Source of the DNA: Pseudomonas sp. Marseille-Q3773
GTDB lineage: Bacteria; Pseudomonadota; Gammaproteobacteria; Pseudomonadales; Pseudomonadaceae
Reading direction: 5' to 3'
Assembly (NCBI RefSeq): GCF_916618955.1
Contig: NZ_OU745390.1
Span: 3,844,001 to 3,908,000, forward strand
DNA: 64,000 nt
In this document: positions 55,952 to 64,000 of the stretch, piece after piece
Position numbering within the stretch: position 1 is the first letter of the stretch
Layout of the letters: each line of letters opens with the position of its first letter
Notes under the pieces: generated by a model
Told to the model about the DNA's origin: nothing
The model's input: only the letters and a program-made list of their open reading frames with translations
Databases searched by the model: none
Position numbers and translations under genes: made by a program

Positions 55952-57313
55952 GAGGGTGTCAGAAATTTTGTGTTCGGGCATAACATGAGTAAGAGGTGCA
56001 TGTATGCCAACCAAAAAGAAACCCCTGCGTGACCTGCCCAAAATCCCTAAAGAGCTGCTAGAGCAGTTCGGTGAGGGCCTGATGACTGCAGAGGCTATCG
56101 AGGATGCCTCTGCGGCGTTCAAGAAGGCCTTGATCGAACGCGCTCTGCATGCCGAACTTGGCCACCACCTGGGTTATCCGCCGGGCGCGCAGCGCCCAGA
56201 GGATGAAACCAACTAGCGTAACGGCAAGAGTGGCAAGACGGTTTTGACCGGCGATGGCCCATTGCGACTGGAAATTCCCCGTGATCGAGACGGCAGTTTT
56301 ACGCCCATTTTGATCCCTAAACATGAGCGGCGTTACACCGGTTTCGATGACAAGATCATCGCCATGTACGCTCGTGGAATGACGGTCAGAGAGATCCGCG
56401 CCTTTCTGTCCGAGCAGTATGGGACGGACGTTTCACCCGATTTCATCAGTTCTGTGACAGACGAAGTCATGGAAGAAATTGGCACGTGGCAGCAGCGGCC
56501 ACTGGAGCCAATGTACCCGGTCATTTTCTTCGATGCGCTGCGGGTGAAGATCCGCGAAGAAGGCCTGGTGCGCAACAAGGCCATTTACCTGGCGCTGGGC
56601 GTTCTGCCCGACGGGACGCGCGATATCTTGGGCATCTGGATCGAGAACACTGAGGGTGCGAAATTCTGGATGAAGGTCTTTAACGATCTCAAGACACGTG
56701 GTGTCGAGGATGTGCTGATTGCCGTGACCGATGGCCTCAAAGGCATGCCAGAGGCTCTCAGCGCCGTGTTTCCAGAGACGATGCTGCAGACGTGCATCGT
56801 GCACCTGATCCGCAACAGCCTGGACTTTGCAGCCTGGGACAAGCGGCGGGCACTGGCCAAGGCGCTCAAGCCGATCTACCAGGCCATCAACGCCGAAGCG
56901 GCTGAGCAGGCACTCGATGAGTTTGAAAACGGGCCCTGGGGCAAGCAGTATCCAACGGTCGTTGCGGCCTGGAGACGCGCCTGGGATCGAGTGATTCCCT
57001 TCTTTGTCTTCCCACCAGCCATCCGGAAAGTGATCTACACCACCAACGCCATCGAGAGTATCAATGCCCAGCTGCGCAAGATCATCAAGACCCGAGGCCA
57101 TTTCCCGAACGATGACGCAGCTACCAAGCTGATCTGGCTGGGGCTGCGAAACATCACGGCAAACTGGGGCTCAGCGGCGCATGATTGGAAAAGTGCGATG
57201 AATCAATTCGCGATTTTGTACGGAGATCGGTTCATCAGGCCGACCTGGTGAAAATCAGAGCCTGCCTGACGGCAGGCCGTTACCGGCCCGCACACAAAAA
57301 ATCTGACACTTCC
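55952..57313 (+). mobile_element. IS256-family insertion sequence, 1362 bp
   Basis: Complete element. The left end reads GAGGGTGTCAGAAATTTTGTG and the right end, read inward, GGAAGTGTCAGATTTTTTGTG; the imperfect terminal inverted repeats extend to CGGGC. An 8-bp direct repeat (CCTTGAGT) flanks both ends, as expected for IS256-type transposition. The single transposase frame carries an amber codon. It is inserted between the putA terminator and the membrane-protein genes without breaking a gene. Confidence 0.92.
56004..57251 (+). pseudogene. IS256-family transposase interrupted by an in-frame amber codon
   Basis: Frame of 416 codons excluding the stop, broken at codon 71 by TAG (56214-56216); the same frame continues at once with RNGKSGKTVLTGDG, so a single CAG-to-TAG change is the simplest explanation. 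The N-terminal fragment (MPTKKKPLRDLPKIPKELLE) is the HTH-like region. The remainder keeps the DDE triad of the Mutator/IS256 type: Asp about 177 in FFDALRVK, Asp about 243 in AVTDGLKGM, Glu about 351 in TTNAIESINAQLRK. A restart at TTG 56244 or ATG 56364 would make a catalytic fragment lacking the DNA-binding N-terminus. Confidence 0.9.
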
Positions 57314-57321
57314 CCTTGAGT
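57314..57321. repeat. Target-site duplication, right copy
   Basis: CCTTGAGT, identical to 55944-55951, directly after the right inverted repeat of the IS256-family element. Confidence 0.85.
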
Positions 57322-57355
57322 TGGAAATCAGGCTTTCTTCCTGCCCAACTCAGCA

Positions 57356-57787
57356 TCATCCGTGAGGGCTTTGTCCATCACATCGCCAGAGCCACCAGAG
57401 ACACCAGCTTTTGCCTCCCTCCGAAAGCAGCATCAGCCCAAGCCACACCGAATGACCCATATTGGAAACCAGCATCGGCCAAACCAGCATCGTGGATATC
57501 GAAGGAACGAAAAAAAAGATACGAAAGGGGATCTGCACCATCGCCAGGTAGACAGCCACCCGACAACGCAGAAGAAACAACACGCAAGTTACGATCAAGG
57601 AGAGCTGCAGAGCCAGGCCCAGCCAGACTATGAACTCCAGCCCTCCTCCCCAGTTGTGCATATTGTGCAATCCATCGTTGAAATCCGTCCAGAAGGGTAT
57701 TGCGCCTCGCGCCATGCTGCGAAGGACGTAAAGAAAGAGGTAGAACGCATCCATTCCTCCCCAGAACAGGAAAGCGGTTCTACACAT
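57356..57787 (-). CDS. Small polytopic membrane protein, unknown function
   Basis: 143 residues, about four hydrophobic helices: TAFLFWGGMDAFYLFLYVL, LEFIVWLGLALQLSLIVTCVLFLL, VAVYLAMVQIPFRIFFFV and MLVWPMLVSNMGHSVWLGLML. Between the first two is a polar loop (GAIPFWTDFNDGLHNMHNWGGG) rich in aromatic and amide residues. I do not recognise a family. The start at 57787 (MCRTAFLFWGG) is inferred; the frame is open to 57877 but runs into a REP-like repeat. Base composition is clearly more A+T-rich than the surrounding chromosome. The IS right end lies 42 bases beyond its stop, so the insertion did not cut it. Confidence 0.65.
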   Translation of the reverse strand: MCRTAFLFWGGMDAFYLFLYVLRSMARGAIPFWTDFNDGLHNMHNWGGGLEFIVWLGLALQLSLIVTCVLFLLRCRVAVYLAMVQIPFRIFFFVPSISTMLVWPMLVSNMGHSVWLGLMLLSEGGKSWCLWWLWRCDGQSPHG

Positions 57788-57841
57788 GCTCAAGCTCGAG
57801 CTCTCCAATGTCACCTCCAGTTTTCGCAGAAGTACCGCTTT

Positions 57842-57940
57842 CTGTAGGAGCGATCTCGCGTCGCGAACGGCCGCCACGCGGCCCCCAGCAATTTCGGCAG
57901 TGGAACTGAAACCTGGGGCCGCCTCTACGCGCAGCAGAGA
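57842..57940. repeat. Degenerate REP pair (type 2)
   Basis: TGTAGGAGCGATCTCGCGTCGCG followed by GGCCGCCACGCGGCC, and a diverged partner GGGGCCGCCTCTACGCG. It lies between the two small membrane-protein genes. Confidence 0.6.
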
Positions 57941-57947
57941 AATCCGC

Positions 57948-58511
57948 TCAAACCATGGATGAAAGTGCGATCAAAGCAAACAGCTGTGCTGTTGCAAGCG
58001 AGATAAACAGCAACATCCATAGCCAATTGGCCAGCGTGAAACGGCTGTTGGCCAACCCTTCTTTGTCACCCGCGCTAAAGTTGGTGCCTTTTTGCATGGG
58101 TACCAGAACGATCAGCCAGGCAGCATGAGACACCAGCCCCGCAAAATAGGCTTCCCACAGTCGGTCCTCCAGAACGATGCTGGTGACCACCCAAACAACG
58201 CACATACCGTAATAGCCCAGCGTGAGCGCCAGGATGGACCATGAATAGCTTCTACCTGAGTCACGAATATGATCATTCACTCTTCTCAGTAGTGGATAGA
58301 TGAAGAAAGGCGCAAAAACGCTTCGCCAGAACGGGCTGACCTTCTCACCTGTTCTGGCTCCATACAGCTTCCAGCTTTGATAGAAGCAATACAGCCAGTA
58401 GAAGCCCATGGTGAAGAAGGTCATTACGCCAAACTTCATAGGCGAAACTACGAAGAAGGGCAGCTGATCGCGTTGGACATCTGTCAAGTCATTACTGTTG
58501 ACATCATTCAT
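57948..58511 (-). CDS. Polytopic membrane protein, unknown function
   Basis: 187 residues with a hydrophilic N-terminus and about five hydrophobic segments: MTFFTMGFYWLYCFYQSW (a pattern reminiscent of DUF4234-type proteins), SVFAPFFIYPLLRRV, WSILALTLGYYGMCVVWVVTSIV, YFAGLVSHAAWLIVLVPMQ and LWMLLFISLATAQLFALIAL. The ATG at 58511 has AAGGCGA eight bases upstream; a TTG start at 58556 is less likely. Shares direction and lower GC with the neighbouring small membrane gene, so the two may be one transferred unit. Function not inferable. Confidence 0.7.
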   Translation of the reverse strand: MNDVNSNDLTDVQRDQLPFFVVSPMKFGVMTFFTMGFYWLYCFYQSWKLYGARTGEKVSPFWRSVFAPFFIYPLLRRVNDHIRDSGRSYSWSILALTLGYYGMCVVWVVTSIVLEDRLWEAYFAGLVSHAAWLIVLVPMQKGTNFSAGDKEGLANSRFTLANWLWMLLFISLATAQLFALIALSSMV

Positions 58512-58814
58512 CTGAAACGTCGCCTTGTGAAAACCAAAGAGCACATTCAAGGCCAATTGCCACTTGGTCCGCGATAGTCCAAATCCACTCCGACTTGTGG
58601 GAAACGTCTCGGTTTTTTCTGTGCCTGTTCGGCTTTTCTCGTGCCTCCCACTGGTAATGCGCAGTTCCCCGCATCAACACACTTCTGTGGTCTCCCGCCA
58701 CAGGGCCCGCCCAGGGACCCCAGTTTTCTAGACCTATATCACCCAAACCTATTAACCTCCCCGACCCCTCGCTATCCGCCTAGACTCGCAGCATCCCGCA
58801 TCAGGACCGCGACC
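58512..58814. other. Gene-free divergent intergenic region
   Basis: 303 bases between the membrane-protein gene (minus) and the acyl-CoA dehydrogenase gene (plus). It must hold both promoters, but no element is clear enough to call; there are scattered T tracts and short inverted repeats only. Confidence 0.6.
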
Positions 58815-60617
58815 ATGCCCGAGACCCTGCTCAGCCCCCGCAACCTGGCCTTCGAACTCTACGAAGTACTCGACGCCGAAGCCTTGACCCAGCGCCCACG
58901 CTTTGCCGAGCACAGCCGCGAAACCTTCGATGCGGCGCTCACCACCGCCCGCACCATCGCCGAAAGGTTCTTCGCCCCGCACAACCGCAAAGCCGACGAA
59001 AACGAGCCGCGCTACGTCGATGGCCGCGCCGAACTGATCGCGGAAGTGAAACCCGCCATCGACGCCTTCCTCGAAGCCGGCTTCCTCAACGCCAACCGCG
59101 ACTTCGAGGTCGGCGGCATGCAGTTGCCCAGCCTAGTCTCACAGGCCTGCTTCGCCCACTTCCAGGCCGCCAACGCCGGCACCACGGCCTACCCGTTCCT
59201 GACCATGGGCGCAGCCAACCTGATCGAGAGCTTCGGCAGCGAAGAACAGAAGCGCCTGTTCCTGCAGCCGATGATCGAAGGCCGTTATTTCGGCACCATG
59301 GCCCTGACCGAACCCCATGCCGGCTCTTCGCTTGCCGATATCCGCACCCGTGCGGAGCCTGCCGGTGACGGCAGCTACCGGCTCAAGGGCAACAAGATCT
59401 TCATTTCCGGCGGCGACCACGAACTGTCGGAAAACATCGTGCACATGGTGCTGGCCAAGCTGCCGGACGCCCCGCCCGGGGTGAAAGGTATTTCGCTGTT
59501 CATCGTGCCGAAATACCTGGTCAAACCGGACGGCAGCCGCGGCTCGCGCAACGACGTGCTGCTGGCCGGGCTGTTCCACAAGATGGGCTGGCGTGGCACC
59601 ACGTCCACCGCGCTGAACTTCGGCGACAACGGCCAGTGCGTCGGCTACCTGGTCGGCCAGCCGCACCAGGGCCTGGCCTGCATGTTCCAGATGATGAACG
59701 AAGCCCGCATCGGCGTTGGCATGGGCGCAGTGATGCTCGGCTACGCCGGTTACCTGTACTCGCTGGACTATGCCCGCCAGCGGCCGCAGGGCCGGCTACC
59801 GGACAACAAGGACCCGCACAGCCCGGCGGTGCCGATTGTCGAGCACACGGATGTGAAACGCATGCTGCTGGCCCAGAAGGCCTATGTGGAAGGCGCGTTC
59901 GACCTGGGCCTGTACGCAGCGCGCCTGTTCGACGACACCCACACCGCCGCCGATGAAAGCGCCCGTAAACAGGCACAAGAGCTGCTCGACCTGCTGACCC
60001 CGATCGTCAAGTCCTGGCCTTCGACGTTCTGCCTCAAGGCCAACGAACTGGCGATCCAGATTCTTGGCGGCCACGGCTACACCCGCGAATACCCCGTCGA
60101 GCAGTACTATCGCGACAACCGCCTGAACCCGATCCACGAGGGCACCGAGGGCATCCAGTCGCTCGACCTGCTCGGTCGCAAGCTGGCGCAGAACAATGGC
60201 GCAGGTCTGAAGCAGCTGATCCGCCTGATCGCCGCCACCGGCGAGCGCGCCAGCCACCAGCCCAGCCTCGACCCGCTGCGCCAGCCGCTGGAACAAATGG
60301 TCAACCGCCTGCAAGCCGTCACCCTGGCCTTGCTTGGTGACCTGGCCCAGGGCAAAGTCGCCGGCGCCCTGGCCAACTCGGCTCTATACCTCAAGGCCTT
60401 CGGCCACTGCGTGATCGGCTGGCGCTGGCTGGAACAGGCCATTCACGCCGAGCTTGGCCTGCGCAAGGGCAGCCAGCTCGACCGCGACTTCTACCTCGGC
60501 AAGCTACAAGCCGCACGTTATTTCCTGACCTGGGAAGTACCGGGCTGCCATAATGAGCTGGCATTGCTCGAGGCGCGCGACGATACCTGCCTCGCCATGC
60601 AAGACGGGTGGTTCTAG
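58815..60617 (+). CDS. Acyl-CoA dehydrogenase (long form, C-terminal extension)
   Basis: FAD enzyme of fatty-acid or related acyl-CoA oxidation, 600 residues, the long type with a C-terminal extension of about 130 residues. Landmarks: FGTMALTEPHAGSSLADI (flavin-contacting signature 1), FISGGDHELSENIVHMVLAKL, and ILGGHGYTREYPVEQYYRDNRLNPIHEGTEGIQ (signature 2), where the Glu in HEGTEG is the candidate base. The frame opens at 58641, but MPETLLSPRNLAFELYE at 58815, preceded by AGGACC, is the family start. Its stop is 31 bases before the TldD-like gene. Chain-length specificity unknown. Confidence 0.9.
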   Translation: MPETLLSPRNLAFELYEVLDAEALTQRPRFAEHSRETFDAALTTARTIAERFFAPHNRKADENEPRYVDGRAELIAEVKPAIDAFLEAGFLNANRDFEVGGMQLPSLVSQACFAHFQAANAGTTAYPFLTMGAANLIESFGSEEQKRLFLQPMIEGRYFGTMALTEPHAGSSLADIRTRAEPAGDGSYRLKGNKIFISGGDHELSENIVHMVLAKLPDAPPGVKGISLFIVPKYLVKPDGSRGSRNDVLLAGLFHKMGWRGTTSTALNFGDNGQCVGYLVGQPHQGLACMFQMMNEARIGVGMGAVMLGYAGYLYSLDYARQRPQGRLPDNKDPHSPAVPIVEHTDVKRMLLAQKAYVEGAFDLGLYAARLFDDTHTAADESARKQAQELLDLLTPIVKSWPSTFCLKANELAIQILGGHGYTREYPVEQYYRDNRLNPIHEGTEGIQSLDLLGRKLAQNNGAGLKQLIRLIAATGERASHQPSLDPLRQPLEQMVNRLQAVTLALLGDLAQGKVAGALANSALYLKAFGHCVIGWRWLEQAIHAELGLRKGSQLDRDFYLGKLQAARYFLTWEVPGCHNELALLEARDDTCLAMQDGWF

Positions 60618-60648
60618 GGGGAGCCACCGTGTACACGGAGGCTTCCGC

Positions 60649-62091
60649 ATGTTCGATTCCAGCGCCCTGCTGCGCCAGCGCTTCGCCGCGCTGCGCAGTA
60701 CGGCCGAGTTGTTTTCCCTGCGCCATGTGAAACAGTCGCACCAGGCGCTGTCGGTACGTCGCAATGTTGCAGAGCCGCCGCTGTTCAGCCAGGACGAAGG
60801 CGCCATGCTCACTGTACGGGTCAATGGCGTAGAGGCCTATGCGGCCACCGCCGACCTGTCCCAGGCCGGCTTGCAGCGCGCGCTGGAGCAAGCCGAGGCA
60901 CTGGCCCGGCAAATCGCCCGCCACAGCCTGCTGGACCTGCGCGGGCAAGCAGTGACCAGTGCTCAGCATGACCACATTTCGCCCAACTTCGACCAGCCTG
61001 TGCCCTCCCTCGCCGACTGCCTTGGCTTGCTCGCGGCCGAGTCGGCCAGCGTGCCCAAGGACAGCCGCCTGGTGGACTGGCAAGCCAGCCTGGGCATCAG
61101 CCTGGTCGAGCAGACCTACCTGAATTCGGTCGGCGCGCAACTGCGCCATGCGCAACGCTTCCTGTTCCCCGGCGTCGGGGTCACCGCCAGCGACGGCCAG
61201 GACAGCCAGAGCCGCAGCCTGGGCCGTGATAACTTCGGCCAGCAGGGCGGTTTCGAGATCATCGAGCGCTGCGGCCTGGTCGGCGCCGCCCGCCGGGTGG
61301 CAGACGAGGCGCTGCAACTGCTGCTGGCCCCGAACACCCCCAGCGGCCCGCGTGACCTGTTGTTGATGCCGGACCAGATGATGCTGCAGATTCACGAATC
61401 GATCGGCCACCCGCTGGAGATGGACCGCATCCTCGGCGACGAGCGCAACTATGCCGGCACCAGCTTCGTCAAAACCAGCGATTTCGACCAGCTGCAATAC
61501 GGCTCCAGCCTGCTGAACGTGACCTTCGACCCGACCATCGGCGAAGAGCTGGCCAGCTACAGCTTCGATGACGACGGGACCCCGGCCAGCAAGCAGTTCC
61601 TGATCCGCGACGGCCTGTTGCTGCGCCCGCTGGGCGGTGCGCTGTCGCAGTTCCGCTCCGGCCTCGACGGCGTGGCCAACAGCCGTGCCTGCGGCTGGAA
61701 CCGTGCGCCGATCGACCGCATGGCCAACCTCAACATCGAGCCGGGGGACAAGTCGCTGAGCCAGCTGATCGAGGGTATCGAGCACGGCATTCTGATGCGC
61801 ACCAACCGCTCCTGGTCCATCGACGACGCGCGCAACAAGTTCCAGTTCGGCTGCGAATGGGGCCAGCTGATCGAAGATGGCGAACTGAAGGGCATCGTCA
61901 AGAACCCCAACTACCGCGGCATTTCCGCGCACTTCTGGCGTAACCTGGCGGCGGTCGGTGACCGTAGCACCTTCCAGGTGCTGGGTACGCCCAACTGCGG
62001 CAAGGGCGAACCCAACCAGGTGGTACGGGTTGGTCACGCCTCACCAGCCTGCGTGTTCCGCCAGATCGACGTATTCGGAGGAGATGCCTGA
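60649..62091 (+). CDS. TldD-family zinc metallopeptidase
   Basis: 480-residue member of the TldD/PmbA (modulator of gyrase) family. MLQIHESIGHPLEMD supplies the HEXXXH zinc site that makes this the catalytic partner, and AGTSFVKTSDF and the C-terminal GNCG/cysteine-containing segment (GTPNCGKGEPNQ) are further family features. No signal peptide; cytosolic. The ATG at 60649 follows GGAGG and gives MFDSSALLRQRFAAL. The stop overlaps the start of the TldE-like gene (TGATG), so a heterodimer is likely. Known TldD/E complexes degrade unfolded peptides, mature microcin B17 or cleave CcdA; the target here is unknown. Confidence 0.88.
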   Translation: MFDSSALLRQRFAALRSTAELFSLRHVKQSHQALSVRRNVAEPPLFSQDEGAMLTVRVNGVEAYAATADLSQAGLQRALEQAEALARQIARHSLLDLRGQAVTSAQHDHISPNFDQPVPSLADCLGLLAAESASVPKDSRLVDWQASLGISLVEQTYLNSVGAQLRHAQRFLFPGVGVTASDGQDSQSRSLGRDNFGQQGGFEIIERCGLVGAARRVADEALQLLLAPNTPSGPRDLLLMPDQMMLQIHESIGHPLEMDRILGDERNYAGTSFVKTSDFDQLQYGSSLLNVTFDPTIGEELASYSFDDDGTPASKQFLIRDGLLLRPLGGALSQFRSGLDGVANSRACGWNRAPIDRMANLNIEPGDKSLSQLIEGIEHGILMRTNRSWSIDDARNKFQFGCEWGQLIEDGELKGIVKNPNYRGISAHFWRNLAAVGDRSTFQVLGTPNCGKGEPNQVVRVGHASPACVFRQIDVFGGDA

Positions 62092-63410
62092 TGCAACACG
62101 CATTCGAAACCCTGGTCGAGAACCTGCGTGCCGCCTTGCAAGTGGGCGAACAGTTCACCCTTGGCTACAGCGCCGAACGGTCGCAGTTCGTGCGTTTCAA
62201 CCATGCCAAGGTACGCCAGGCCGGCGAAGTGAGCCAGGCCAGTGCGCAATTGCGGCTTATCTGCGATGGCCGTCAGGCGGAGCAACAGGTGACCTTGAGT
62301 GGTGACGCGCAACTCGATAGCCAGCGCCTGAACACTGCCCTTGAGCAACTGCGCCAGACCTTGCCGCTGTTGGCCGTCGACCCCTACCTGCGCCTGAACG
62401 AAAGCGCCTGGCACAGCCACAGCCAGCAGCAACAGCCGCTGCCCGACCTGAATGAAGTACTGGCCCTGCTCGAGCGCGAAGCCGGCGACCTGGACCTGGT
62501 CGGGATCTATGCCGCCGGGCCCATATGCCGGGGCTTCGCCAGCTCGTTCGGCGCCTTTGGCTGGCATCAGGCCAACAGCTTCAACTTCGACTGGAGCCTG
62601 TTCCACGCAAACGGCGAGGCGGTGAAGGCCAACTACGCCGGGCAGGCGTGGCGCGGTGAGGACTTCACCACGCGCCTGCGCCAGGCAAGAGAACAACTGG
62701 GCTTCCTCGGCCGCCCGGCAGTTACCCTGAAGCCTGGCAGCTATCGCGCCTACCTGGCCCCGGCGGCGATGGACGAAATTGCCGGCATGTTGTGCTGGGG
62801 CGGGTTTTCCGCGCAGGCCCTGGCCACTGGCAACAGCGCCCTGCAGCGCCTCTACAACGGCGATGCGCGGCTGAGCCCGCTGGTGAGTTTCAGCGAGCAG
62901 GTCAGCGGCTCGCTGAGCCCGGCGTTTTCCGATGAAGGCTCGCCGCGCCTGGACGTGCCGTTGATCCAGCAAGGCAAGGCGCTGCAACGGCTAGTCAGCG
63001 CACGCAGCGCCGCCGAATTCGGGTTGCTGGCCAATGGCGCCGACAGCTACGAATCGCCATGCGCGCTCAGCCTTGCACCAGGGAGTTTGCCCAGCGAACA
63101 GGTGCTTGAGCGGCTAGGCACCGGGCTTTACATCAGCAACCTGTGGTACCTGAACTACTCCGACCTGCCCGCAGCGCGGATGACCGGGCTGACCCGCTTC
63201 GCCACCTTCTGGGTGGAGAACGGGCAGATCCAGGGGCCGGTGCGCACCATGCGCTTCGATGACAGCCTGTACAACTTGTTGGGTAACCAGCTGGAGGACC
63301 TGACCCGTGAGCGCGAGATGATTCTGTCGACCAGTACTTATGGACAGCGCAGTACCGGGTCGAGTCATTTGCCAGGTGCACTGGTCAAAGGCCTGACTCT
63401 GACATTGTGA
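62091..63410 (+). CDS. TldE/PmbA-family partner protein
   Basis: 439-residue TldE-like protein lacking the HEXXXH zinc motif, as TldE subunits do. The C-terminal part shows GLYISNLWYLNYSDLPAARMTGLTRFATFWVENG and RTMRFDDSLYNLLGNQLEDL, typical of the family's substrate-cavity domain. It starts inside the stop codon of the TldD-like gene (TGATG), so stoichiometric production is expected. Together they form the third and fourth genes of a run beginning with the acyl-CoA dehydrogenase, but a biochemical link to that enzyme is not evident. Confidence 0.88.
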   Translation: MQHAFETLVENLRAALQVGEQFTLGYSAERSQFVRFNHAKVRQAGEVSQASAQLRLICDGRQAEQQVTLSGDAQLDSQRLNTALEQLRQTLPLLAVDPYLRLNESAWHSHSQQQQPLPDLNEVLALLEREAGDLDLVGIYAAGPICRGFASSFGAFGWHQANSFNFDWSLFHANGEAVKANYAGQAWRGEDFTTRLRQAREQLGFLGRPAVTLKPGSYRAYLAPAAMDEIAGMLCWGGFSAQALATGNSALQRLYNGDARLSPLVSFSEQVSGSLSPAFSDEGSPRLDVPLIQQGKALQRLVSARSAAEFGLLANGADSYESPCALSLAPGSLPSEQVLERLGTGLYISNLWYLNYSDLPAARMTGLTRFATFWVENGQIQGPVRTMRFDDSLYNLLGNQLEDLTREREMILSTSTYGQRSTGSSHLPGALVKGLTLTL

Positions 63411-63418
63411 CTGGACTT

Positions 63419-63518
63419 GCCGGCCCTTTCGCGGCTAAAGCCGCTCCCACAGGAACTCCACTGCCCTTGAATGTAGTGATATCCCTGTGGGAGCGGGTTC
63501 ACCCGCGAAGAGGCCGGC
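63419..63518. repeat. REP elements (mixed)
   Basis: CCGGCCCTTTCGCGGCTAAAG..GCCGCTCCCACAGG on one side and CCTGTGGGAGCGGGTTCACCCG..GAGGCCGG on the other. It lies between the TldE-like gene and the MFS gene. Confidence 0.75.
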
Positions 63519-63537
63519 ACTGACAAACGAGGAAGTC

Positions 63538-64000
63538 ATGCCCGAACGCACTCCGCTGGACCCCGTCACCGCCCGCTGGATCCCCTGGGTGGTGGCCATC
63601 GCCTTCTTCATGCAGTCCCTGGACGGCACCATCCTCAACACCGCATTGCCGGCCATGGCCCGCTCGCTGGCCGAAGACCCGCTGCGCATGCAAGGCGTGA
63701 TCATCGCCTACATGCTCACGGTGGCCTTGCTGATCCCCGCCTCGGGCTGGATCGCCGACCGTTTCGGTACCAAGCGCATCTTCTTCAGCGCCATCCTGCT
63801 GTTCAGCTTCGGTTCGCTGCTGTGCGCCGCGGCCAACAGCCTCGGCTTCCTGATCTTCGCCCGGGTCGTGCAAGGCCTGGGCGGCGCGCTGATGCTACCG
63901 GTCGGGCGGCTGGTGGTGCTGCGTGCCTATCCACGCACCGAGCTGGTGCGCATCATGAGCTTCATCACCATTCCCGGCCTGCTCGGCCCGCTGTTGGGCC
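63538..64000 (+). CDS. DHA2-type MFS drug exporter (5' part only)
   Basis: First 154 codons of a proton-driven exporter, reading to the right edge. [32 protein letters not shown] is helix 1 with the DHA2 motif D1 (LDxTIvNvALP), and [15 protein letters not shown] is the MFS motif A loop. [17 protein letters not shown] carries the motif B Arg region. The 14-helix DHA2 (EmrB/MdtD) assignment is from these motifs; the substrate cannot be told. GAGGAAG precedes the ATG. Confidence 0.88.
   Translation, partial: MPERTPLDPVTARWIPWVVAIAFFMQSLDGTILNTALPAMARSLAEDPLRMQGVIIAYMLTVALLIPASGWIADRFGTKRIFFSAILLFSFGSLLCAAANSLGFLIFARVVQGLGGALMLPVGRLVVLRAYPRTELVRIMSFITIPGLLGPLLG

Noticed and set aside
56004..56243. 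Programmed frameshift or two-ORF transposase
   Set aside because: The two open parts are in the same frame and separated only by TAG; IS256-family elements use one ORF.

Overview
The window is typical high-GC Pseudomonas chromosome. The gene order amiB-tsaE-nnrD / queG / orn / rsgA / motAB / HDOD-sulfurtransferase-psd / serB / parC..parE-yqiA-cpdA-nudF / thiC / tolC / waaA / hldE-msbA-waaL / core-LPS glycosyltransferases / rlmJ / putP-putA, together with abundant 'GGGAGCGGGC..GCCCGCGAA' REP pairs, points to the Pseudomonas putida group. That assignment is inference from gene order and repeat type, without a database search. Almost everything is core genome. I found no phage, CRISPR array, tRNA, rRNA or classical defence island.

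Region 1 (1-14.0 kb): housekeeping. A minus-strand operon nnrD-tsaE-amiB (amiB runs off the left edge) lies opposite queG. A TRIC-type channel gene, orn and rsgA follow, then motAB behind a convincing sigma-28 promoter. The plus-strand operon HDOD protein-sulfurtransferase-psd meets serB tail to tail, and an AhpA-type membrane protein follows.

Region 2 (14.2-23.5 kb): a minus-strand run of nudF, a DUF1249 gene, cpdA, yqiA, parE, a phytase-esterase-like gene, a retropepsin-like protease gene and parC, with an orphan PqiC-like lipoprotein gene after parC. Both topoisomerase IV subunits flank two small envelope-directed genes joined to them by 4-base overlaps.

Region 3 (23.7-35.4 kb): a DUF3298 lipoprotein; thiC under a TPP riboswitch with a CytX-type pyrimidine transporter behind it; a TolC-family channel; waaA; a LysR/SMR-pump divergent pair with an ATC-N9-GAT palindrome in the LysR leader; and a three-gene cluster of unknown function (FAD oxidoreductase, aldo/keto reductase, Nudix-like protein).

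Region 4 (35.4-48.9 kb): the LPS outer-core and export locus on the minus strand: carbamoyltransferase, GT4, Mig-14-like protein, PIG-L deacetylase (DnpA-like), Ssg-like GT, tail-anchored GT2, GT4, WaaL ligase, MsbA and HldE. A WaaP-family kinase gene is embedded on the opposite strand.

Region 5 (49-64 kb): rlmJ, then the divergent putP/putA pair whose intergenic region carries seven GTTGCA motifs, the known PutA operator core. Just past the putA terminator sits a complete IS256-family element with terminal repeats, an 8-bp target duplication and an in-frame amber codon in its transposase. After it come two more A+T-rich small membrane-protein genes, an acyl-CoA dehydrogenase, an adjacent TldD/TldE-like metallopeptidase pair, and the start of a DHA2-type MFS exporter.

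The points most worth a second look are the PutA operator array, the freshly inserted but amber-interrupted IS, the redox/Nudix-like trio beside hldE, the paired TldD/TldE genes behind an acyl-CoA dehydrogenase, and the small membrane-gene cargo beside the IS.
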